Of a DNA stretch of 64,000 nt, positions 7,451 through 14,009 are shown piece after piece. Made by a program: the position numbers and the translations under genes. Source of the stretch: JANQMX01 sp965247175 (GTDB lineage: Bacteria; Pseudomonadota; Alphaproteobacteria; Kiloniellales; DSM-21159); contig OZ252006.1 in the NCBI GenBank assembly GCA_965247175.1, forward strand, positions 992,001-1,056,000. The letters are read 5' to 3'. Below the pieces are notes generated by a model. That model did not search any database. It was not told the origin of the DNA and saw only the letters and a program-made list of their open reading frames with translations. Position 1 is the first letter of the stretch. The number at the start of each line of letters is the position of its first letter.

Positions 7451-10237
7451 ATGACACGTGGGCTTCTGTTTTCAGGAGAGAATCGTCGGAAGGATCTGAC
7501 AAGGCTGATCCGGGCGTTCGACGATGTCGCGGCCGCTGCGGAAGCCAGCAATCCCCGGGACCTGCTAAAACAAGCCACACACCGCATCGTTCTGATCCAT
7601 GCAGAGAGGGGGCTCGGCAAGACCCGCCTCGCCATGGAGCTGTATCGGCACCTCGCTCTTCAGCGCGATCCGGAAGGCTACTGGCCCGAGATTGAGGGTC
7701 GTGATGGCGGCCATGCGGTCGCGATGCCACGGGCTGCTGATTGCGATTTCTCCTCGTCCCCCTCCTTCCTCTGGTGGGGCATGGCGCTCGACCCTCCGCC
7801 CACCACGGGAAACACGGTTTTCAAGACGCTCGACGAGCTCCTGGTCCACCTGGCCGCTGTTCAGCTCGCACGACGTCGGGACAGGAGTAGACGCGACGCA
7901 GTCTCAGAGTTGGCCGACCTGGCCTTGGAGCTGGGCATGGAGTTCGGCGATACGCTCTTGGAAGAGCTGCCGCTCATCGGCACGGTCAAGCGGGTCGGTA
8001 CCAGTGCTTGGAAGATCGGCAGCATCGTCGCGCGACACAACCAGTCAAAGGGAGCGCCAGTCGAACACGCCGACGAACAGATGAAGCTCGTCGTGGATAG
8101 CGTTCTGTCGGATCTGGACGCGATGTTCAGTCCACGCTCAAGCCAATTCGCCCGCCGTCCACTGGTTGTCTTCGTTGATGACGCCCAGTTCGCGGACGGC
8201 GACCCCGCCATGGCTGCATTTCTTGAGCGCATCATCGCTCAAAGCGCTCGAAACAGCTGGCCGCTGCTTCTTGTCATGACCCACTGGAGCCGGCAGCTCC
8301 GCCAGTGGCAGGACCGAGATGGGGTCTGGCAAAGCAGGAGCAGGGTTGCCCAGGTCCTACACCACGCGCGCCGTCAGCGGGAAAGTGACCTCGGCACGTT
8401 CGCTGGAGAAGGCGGAGCCTCGCTCCTGGAAGAGAACTACATCGAAATCGACCTCGGCGAACCGGTCTCCGATCTCACGCCGGCATTGCTAGATCGCTTT
8501 CCCGGCATAGCCGCCGAAACGGTGGCTGAGATCATCGAGAAATGCGGCAACAATCCTCGCAAGCTGGAGCAGGTCGTCCTTGTCATGGAGGACCATCCCG
8601 TTTGGTTCCACGACTTCGACGAAACAGGAGATCTCACCCAAGAGGGGCGGGAAGCGATTCTCGCGGAGTCGCGTTTGGAAATCGACAGTATCGTTGCCCA
8701 TCGGTTCGACGACACCCCCCCTGTGGTGCGCAAGGCTCTGGCGTTGGCCAGCACGATCGGCCCCACCTTCGTGGTCGAGCTTGTTGATCGGATAGCCCGC
8801 GCGAAACTCTCCGGTGGGATCAGACCTGGGCTCGAAGACGGCGAAACACGCTATCGCTTCGTTCGGGATATCGTCGACCGCTCGCGAAACGATGTCGGCG
8901 CCTTCTCGGAAAGGCTCTTTCTCGATGCGGCCGAAGGCTACCGCAGGAGTGGAAAGGCGCATAAGAACCTGGCGCCTTGGCCCGCCGATCAGGAGATCTT
9001 TGCTCTTGTCGATCAGCTCCTGACGGAGTTCGTCCAAGACCCGGCTGCGATCAACTCATTCGCCGCCGATGACCTTGCCCACCTCTTGAACGTAGCCGTC
9101 AGTCGCTGGACTCAAGATGGCCACCCTCTAACGGGACTCGCTCTGGCACGATTGTTCAGGTTGGAGAACAAACGCGGCAACATCGAGGGTGCCAACGAGG
9201 CGGCATTGCGCTTCATTGCTGGGTTTGCCGAGACATGGAGCCTGGACGACATTCCCGGTGACCTTGCTGAACAGCTGGCAGTCCGGCTCTGGCGGTTGAG
9301 TGACATCGACGGTGCCGTGGCCCTTTGGCAGGCTCTGCTGCCTCGGTATGAGGCCACCGCCGCGCGCAACCCCGACAACACCCATTGGCAGCACAAGCTC
9401 TTCCGCAGCCACAACACTGTGGCCTTCCTGGAGCACCTCCGCGGCAACGGCGACGCCTCCCGTTCCGCCTATGAGGTCAGCCTGATCATCTTTGAACGCC
9501 TTGCGGCCGGCAGGTCCGACAGGGACCAAGAGCTGCGAGATCACCAGCAGGTGCTTGGTGAGGCTCAGCCCCGGGTGAGGCTCGCCGCAGGCATGACGAG
9601 CTGGCAGGTGATCGATTGGTTGCGAAGGCTGGACGTCCTCGTGGGTGACGTTCCTGAAGTACCTGCGGAAGGCTCGCTCGCGCCCGGTGTCTACGACATC
9701 GCTCCCGGAATGGAGCGCAGCGCACTGGTAGCCGAGATGCAACAACGGCAAGCCGCAATCCTAGCCGAAGCTTGGCAGAGCAGGGCCGCCGAACTTCCTC
9801 TCGGCAGTCCGGAGGAAGCGTTGATCCTTGCCTCTATCGTCGAGAAAGAAGCCAAGGTGTCGGAGCAGCGACCGCTCATCGCCAGCGTCTTCATCAATCG
9901 CCTGCGCCGAGGCATCCGCCTACAGTCCGACCAGACAGTGATCTTTGCTCTGACCGAGGGTCGGGGACCGTTCGACCGCCCGCTGAGGCGGAGAGATTTG
10001 CTCGTTGATCATCCCTACAACACCTATTTGGCTCCGGCCCTGCCGCCCGGGCCTGTTGCCAATCCGGGACGAGCTTCGATCGAGGCGGCGCTGAACCTGG
10101 AGCAGACTCAGCACTACCACTTCGTGGCGGACGGCGCGGGCGGCCGGGCCTTCGCAACCTCGTTGGAGCAGCATGATTTCAACGTGAAGGTCTGGCGAGG
10201 CTGGACAAAGTGGGCGGGCGAACAGCGGAAACAGTGA
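7451..10237 (+). CDS. STAND/AAA-type ATPase-TPR protein fused to an MltG (YceG) catalytic domain
   Basis: 928 residues from ATG 7451; a TTG at 7385 is also in frame, but the protein aligns from FSGENRRKDLTRLI, the usual first strand of AAA_16/STAND ATPases. Walker A AERGLGKT at 51-58; Walker B PLVVFVDDAQFAD at about 237-249; a winged-helix-like part to about 550; then TPR-like units (about 619-698) with NPDNTHWQHKL and NGD..R.AYE.SL..FERLA, typical of STAND tails. From about residue 709 the sequence becomes MltG: AAGMTSWQVIDWL, PAEGSLAPGVY, then EEALILASIVEKEAK with the presumed catalytic Glu798, FINRLRRGIRLQSDQTVIFAL, HPYNTYLAPALPPGP and HYHFVADGAGGRAF. MltG is normally a periplasmic endolytic transglycosylase with an N-terminal anchor; here no signal or transmembrane segment is visible. 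One uninterrupted frame. The function is not known. Confidence 0.88.
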   Translation: MTRGLLFSGENRRKDLTRLIRAFDDVAAAAEASNPRDLLKQATHRIVLIHAERGLGKTRLAMELYRHLALQRDPEGYWPEIEGRDGGHAVAMPRAADCDFSSSPSFLWWGMALDPPPTTGNTVFKTLDELLVHLAAVQLARRRDRSRRDAVSELADLALELGMEFGDTLLEELPLIGTVKRVGTSAWKIGSIVARHNQSKGAPVEHADEQMKLVVDSVLSDLDAMFSPRSSQFARRPLVVFVDDAQFADGDPAMAAFLERIIAQSARNSWPLLLVMTHWSRQLRQWQDRDGVWQSRSRVAQVLHHARRQRESDLGTFAGEGGASLLEENYIEIDLGEPVSDLTPALLDRFPGIAAETVAEIIEKCGNNPRKLEQVVLVMEDHPVWFHDFDETGDLTQEGREAILAESRLEIDSIVAHRFDDTPPVVRKALALASTIGPTFVVELVDRIARAKLSGGIRPGLEDGETRYRFVRDIVDRSRNDVGAFSERLFLDAAEGYRRSGKAHKNLAPWPADQEIFALVDQLLTEFVQDPAAINSFAADDLAHLLNVAVSRWTQDGHPLTGLALARLFRLENKRGNIEGANEAALRFIAGFAETWSLDDIPGDLAEQLAVRLWRLSDIDGAVALWQALLPRYEATAARNPDNTHWQHKLFRSHNTVAFLEHLRGNGDASRSAYEVSLIIFERLAAGRSDRDQELRDHQQVLGEAQPRVRLAAGMTSWQVIDWLRRLDVLVGDVPEVPAEGSLAPGVYDIAPGMERSALVAEMQQRQAAILAEAWQSRAAELPLGSPEEALILASIVEKEAKVSEQRPLIASVFINRLRRGIRLQSDQTVIFALTEGRGPFDRPLRRRDLLVDHPYNTYLAPALPPGPVANPGRASIEAALNLEQTQHYHFVADGAGGRAFATSLEQHDFNVKVWRGWTKWAGEQRKQ

Positions 10238-10257
10238 CTTATTGGGCGGAAAACAAC

Positions 10258-10275
10258 CTTCCGCGCAGGCGGAAG
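10258..10275 (+). terminator. Hairpin after the ATPase-MltG gene
   Basis: CTTCCGC, GCAG loop, GCGGAAG: a perfect 7-bp stem 21 bases after the stop codon, in the 154-base gap between two convergent genes. No T-run follows on either strand, so termination strength is uncertain. Confidence 0.35.
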
Positions 10276-10391
10276 TCGCAGTCCATGCGCGACGGTGTTT
10301 TACCAGGGGCTGAAGCTGACCCTATACGCGGTCAGCGTATTTCGTCAGCAGTGTGTTTGGGCTCTAGCTGAAATATGCCCTCAGACACGCC

Positions 10392-11720
10392 CTACTCGGC
10401 GGCTTGGGCCTGCACGGTTGTCTTGTGGGCCGGCTTGAAGGGCACCACGCGGGAGGTGGCAGGCGCGAGGAGGGCCTCTACGCGCTCGACGGCGCGGGGC
10501 ATCTGGTCCGCGGCCGGGGCGCGGCCCTCGGGCTTGGCTTCGCCGAGCCAGGCGACGGCGCCCGACTTGAGGAAGCGGCGGTGCACCAGGGTGATGTCGC
10601 GGGTGACTCGCTTGGGGCCGTACTTCAGGAGCGCGCGGTAGGCCTTGCCGACCAGGCGGCGCATCGAGATCGACGAGCGGTTGCGCGTCATCTTGTCGGC
10701 CTTGCGGAAGGGCTTGAGCGCCCGGCGCATGGAGTTCTCGCCGGTGCCGACGTCGAAGAGGTAGACCGGCTTTCCGGTGGCGCAGGCCTCGGTGATCATC
10801 GAGACGCTGTCGCCCGTCACCACGATGCTGTCGGCAAGGCCAAGGAAGCCGAAGTAGGGATTGGCGGCCGCGTCCTCTCTCCACTCGTAGAGCACATAGG
10901 GCGCCTGGAGGCGGCTGCGCAGGCCTTCGATCGCATCCGGCCGGGTGCGCCGGCTGGTGGTGATCAAGAGCGTGGCGTCTTCCGCCTTGGCGAGGCTGTT
11001 GAGCTCATCGGCGAGGCGCTCGCCGGCTGAACGGTCGAGGATGTAGGAGCCGCTGTCGCCACCGATCAGGACGGCGATGAAGGGCCGCGAATGCTCGGCG
11101 ATCTTGTCTTTCCAGACTTCTGACTCGCGCGCCAGGCGCTCGGCCGTCACCCGGTGCAGCGGGGCTTCGATCTCCAGCACGTTGTCCCGCTCCGGCAGGC
11201 GATACTGCGGCGGGGCGACGATCAGGTCGGTGGCGTCGAGCTGCCCCCAGGGGCGGCCGAGGTGAACGATCTTGGTCTTGCCGCCCGACTGCTCCTGGAT
11301 CCAACGGGCCGCGGCCTCGTTGCGCCGGCCGGCTGTGATCACGAGATCGGGCCAGGGCTGTTTGAGTTCAGATGCGCTCTCGGCCTTCCAGCCCAAGAGG
11401 TGCCCACCGAGGTGCGGCCAGTTGATCAGCGCCTCGAAGCGCCGGTACTTCGGCTTGATGCGGCGCACCGCGGTAGGCAGGGCCTCGGCCAGGGCCAGCA
11501 CCTGGGTGTTGTCGCCGGCGCGGAAGGCCTCCAGCGCCCAGACGGAGGGCGTTTCCGCAGTCGCTGTCTCTTCGCCCAGTGACTCACAGGGTGTCTCGCG
11601 AGGCACCTCGCGCAGCGGCTCCTGCGTCGGAACCTCGTGGTAGGGCGCGGGCGTCGTGCTTGAGGTGACCGGAGCCGGCTCGAAGATGCGGACGGCGCTG
11701 CTTTGAATGGGAGGCGTCAT
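10392..11720 (-). CDS. ELM1/DUF1022-family glycosyltransferase-like protein
   Basis: 442 residues; the start codon overlaps the stop of the upstream dioxygenase gene as ATGA. The ELM1 family core runs from about residue 57: WALEAFRAGDNTQVLALAEAL, then PDLVITAGRRN.A.AR, IVHLGRPW, FDLIVAPPQY-type sequence (DATDLIVAPPQYRLP), VLIGGDSGSYIL, LITTSRRT, and the C-terminal IVVTGDSVSMITEACATGKPVYLF. That last motif resembles the donor-binding region of GT-B glycosyltransferases. Bacterial members are common in alphaproteobacteria but unassigned; the plant homologue is linked to mitochondrial fission. The first 55 residues are Pro/Thr/Glu rich and probably disordered, as are the last 40. Confidence 0.85.
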   Translation of the reverse strand: MTPPIQSSAVRIFEPAPVTSSTTPAPYHEVPTQEPLREVPRETPCESLGEETATAETPSVWALEAFRAGDNTQVLALAEALPTAVRRIKPKYRRFEALINWPHLGGHLLGWKAESASELKQPWPDLVITAGRRNEAAARWIQEQSGGKTKIVHLGRPWGQLDATDLIVAPPQYRLPERDNVLEIEAPLHRVTAERLARESEVWKDKIAEHSRPFIAVLIGGDSGSYILDRSAGERLADELNSLAKAEDATLLITTSRRTRPDAIEGLRSRLQAPYVLYEWREDAAANPYFGFLGLADSIVVTGDSVSMITEACATGKPVYLFDVGTGENSMRRALKPFRKADKMTRNRSSISMRRLVGKAYRALLKYGPKRVTRDITLVHRRFLKSGAVAWLGEAKPEGRAPAADQMPRAVERVEALLAPATSRVVPFKPAHKTTVQAQAAE

Positions 11721-12664
11721 GAGGCCAGCCGCCCCTCAGGCTCGAGCAGCGAGCGGGCGTAGTCGTCCGGCAGCGCCGCGACCGTGGTGCGGTGCATGCG
11801 CCGTGTGTAGCGCGCCTCGTCGAAGGCAGTGCCTTTGTGGTTGAGGCCGACGTTCTGCCAGAAGAGCACATCGCCGTCCTGCCACTTGTGGCGATAGACG
11901 AAGTCGTCGCGCACCTGAAACTCGAAGAGCGCGTCGAGCAGGGCGCGGCTCTCCGGCTCGTCAAGCTCGACGATGCGGGTGGCGTAGGCCGGGTTGACGT
12001 AGAGCGCCTTGCGCCCGGTGCGCGGATGCTTGCGCACCAGCGGGTGCACCACGTCGGGGTAGGCGGCGCGGCGCTCCTCAGTCAGCGGCGGCTGCGAGGG
12101 GTCACGCTCGCGCAGCAGCTCGTAGTACTTGGCGAAGCTGTGGACCGCGTGCAGGCCCTCGATGCGCTGCTTGGTCTCTTCCGGCAGTGCGTCGTAAGCC
12201 ATGAACATGTTGGCAAAGAGCGTGTCGGCGCCCTCGGCTGGGCATTGGAAACCGTAGAGCAGCGAGCCCATGGCCGGGTATTGGATGAAGGACTGGTCCG
12301 AGTGCCAGAGCCGGCCGACGCTCTTGTCGGCGACCCGTTGGCCGCCTTCCTCGGCGTTGCCGATGATGTAGATCTCCGGCTTGCCGGCCATCTGGTAGTG
12401 CTTCTGCGCCACCTCCTGCAGCGGCCCGAAATGGCGGCTGAAGTCGATCAGCTCATCGGGCGAGAGGCTCTGTCCGCGGAACAGCAGCAGGCCTTGCCGG
12501 TCGAGCGCATCACGCAGCCAGGCGAAGGCGCCTTCGGGCAGCGATGCGGCGAGATCGATATCCTGGACCTCGGCACCGATGCAGCCTTTCAGGCAGCGCA
12601 GCGACAGAGTGGAGGGGTTGGCTTTGTGGCTCGGTTCTTGGGCGCCGAGAAGACTGGGGCTCAT
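11717..12664 (-). CDS. TauD/TfdA-family 2-oxoglutarate-dependent dioxygenase
   Basis: 315 residues. Iron ligands: His121 and Asp123 in WHSDQSF, and His276 in FWQNVGLNHKG, with the 2-oxoglutarate-binding arginine in RRMHRTT (about Arg289-292). The N-terminal GAEVQDIDLAASL and GLLLFRGQSLSPDELIDFSRHFG are standard for the TauD/TfdA group. The enzyme would hydroxylate a small anionic substrate (taurine, 2,4-D-like aryloxyalkanoates or other acids); the substrate is not predictable. It is translationally coupled (ATGA) to the ELM1 gene downstream and divergent from the molybdenum hydroxylase operon across a 457-base gap. Confidence 0.88.
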   Translation of the reverse strand: MSPSLLGAQEPSHKANPSTLSLRCLKGCIGAEVQDIDLAASLPEGAFAWLRDALDRQGLLLFRGQSLSPDELIDFSRHFGPLQEVAQKHYQMAGKPEIYIIGNAEEGGQRVADKSVGRLWHSDQSFIQYPAMGSLLYGFQCPAEGADTLFANMFMAYDALPEETKQRIEGLHAVHSFAKYYELLRERDPSQPPLTEERRAAYPDVVHPLVRKHPRTGRKALYVNPAYATRIVELDEPESRALLDALFEFQVRDDFVYRHKWQDGDVLFWQNVGLNHKGTAFDEARYTRRMHRTTVAALPDDYARSLLEPEGRLAS

Positions 12665-13121
12665 CGTTGGATTGGCTTTGTTATGATTCTAAAAGGATTT
12701 CAAAGTTTTGGGGTCACGTTGTTGATGAGAACATTGCAATTCGACCCCGCGCCGCGCAATGGATGACTGGCCCCGCTCGCGCTGTCCACAGCCCCTCGGC
12801 TGCTGCATTGCAACACTTCTGAAATCCGAAATTCAATAATTATTACAATCCACTAGAACGCCTTCGCGAGCGCAGCGGTGTAATCGGGTGTAATATTAAT
12901 TGAAGCTCTTAAGCTTCGCGCGCGCGGGCTGCCAGATTGATCGCCCACGGGGCGATGACTACCGTCCAGGCACCTTAAGAGATCATGAACGCATTCTTGG
13001 GGGCGTCATCACGCGTTGGGCTGCGGCGGCACTACGCCCGCCGACAGAACCGGCAAGCAGGGCCGGCATCGCAGCCGACGGACGCTTCTCAAGCCGAGAA
13101 GTAAGGACATCACGAGGGGCC
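12665..13121. promoter_or_regulatory. Divergent control region of the dioxygenase and molybdenum-hydroxylase operons
   Basis: A 457-base gap with no convincing gene. An AT-rich core (about 12815-12905) stands out against the GC-rich surroundings. It contains two direct GGTGTAAT copies ten bases apart (12877-12884 and 12887-12894), an inverted ATTACA (12842-12847) and a perfect inverted repeat GAAGCT-CTTA-AGCTTC (12902-12917). One-turn spacing of the direct copies fits a regulator binding one face of the helix. Promoter hexamers cannot be placed with confidence. The frame continuing upstream of 13122 is treated as leader, not coding. Confidence 0.5.
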
Positions 13122-14009
13122 ATGCGGCGGACCCACCGTCCCGCGACTTTGGACGAAGCTCTGGACATGCTTGCAGCCGGCGGCAGCGTGCCATTGGCCG
13201 GCGGCACGGATATCTATCCGGCCGTGGCACAGGCTGACGCCTGGGCGGAGGCTGCGCCCGTGCGCCTGGGCGGGGGCGACCTGGTCGACCTCGGCGGGCT
13301 CCCCGAGCTGCGCGGCATCACCGTGCACGAGACAACCTATGAGTTGGGCGCTGGTGTCACCTGGTCCGAGCTGATCGCGGCCAAGCTGCCGCCCTGCTTC
13401 AATGGCTTGAAGCTGGCGGCGCGCGAGGTCGGCGGCCGGCAGATCCAGAACCAGGGTACCCTGGCGGGCAACCTCTGCAACGCTTCGCCGGCGGCTGACG
13501 GGGTGCCGGCGCTGCTGGCGCTCGACGCCCAGGTCCGCCTCCAATCGCGCAGCGGCACACGCGCGCTGCCGCTCGCCGATTTCATCACCGGAGTGCGGCA
13601 AACCGCCTTGCGGCCGGACGAGATCATGACCGCCATTCTGGTCCCCAAGCTGCCAGAAGCGGCCCGCGCCGGCTTCCTCAAGCTCGGAGCCCGGCGCTAT
13701 CTTGTCATCTCCATCGCCATGGTCTCGGCCGTGGTGGTCCCAAGCGCGAACGGAACGGTCGAAGACTTGCGCGTTGCCATCGGCGCCTGCTCGGCGGTGG
13801 CGCAACGACTGCCGGCCCTTGAGGCGCGTGCGGTCGGACAACCGCTCGCGTCGTTGGCCGCTCTGCCGACCGCGGATGATGTCTCCGACCTGAATCCGAT
13901 CACCGATGCGCGGGCCGATGCCGGCTATCGCCGGGAGGCCGCCTTGGTGCTGGCTCGCCGTGTGCTGGCGGCTCTCTCTGGGCCCGAGCTGAGCGAGGCT
14001 GCCGCATGA
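13122..14009 (+). CDS. FAD-binding subunit of a xanthine dehydrogenase-family molybdenum hydroxylase
   Basis: 295 residues from ATG 13122 with GAGGGG upstream; an in-frame start 74 codons earlier would add a leader foreign to the family. Family signatures: RPATLDEALDMLA at the N-terminus, PLAGGTDIYP (FAD pyrophosphate loop, about residues 26-35), and GRQIQNQGTLAGNLCNASPAAD (second FAD motif), then the CoxM-type C-terminal domain. It transfers electrons from the 2Fe-2S clusters to the physiological acceptor. It overlaps the next gene by ATGA, and both products should form one cytoplasmic complex. Confidence 0.93.
   Translation: MRRTHRPATLDEALDMLAAGGSVPLAGGTDIYPAVAQADAWAEAAPVRLGGGDLVDLGGLPELRGITVHETTYELGAGVTWSELIAAKLPPCFNGLKLAAREVGGRQIQNQGTLAGNLCNASPAADGVPALLALDAQVRLQSRSGTRALPLADFITGVRQTALRPDEIMTAILVPKLPEAARAGFLKLGARRYLVISIAMVSAVVVPSANGTVEDLRVAIGACSAVAQRLPALEARAVGQPLASLAALPTADDVSDLNPITDARADAGYRREAALVLARRVLAALSGPELSEAAA

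Noticed and set aside
12815..12905. AT-rich stretch as a replication or transfer origin
   Set aside because: No iterons beyond two short copies, no DnaA-box cluster seen and no replication gene nearby; a control region explains it better.
12900..13121. Upstream 74-codon extension of the FAD-subunit gene
   Set aside because: TTG start without a site and sequence foreign to the family; ATG 13122 has GAGGGG upstream.
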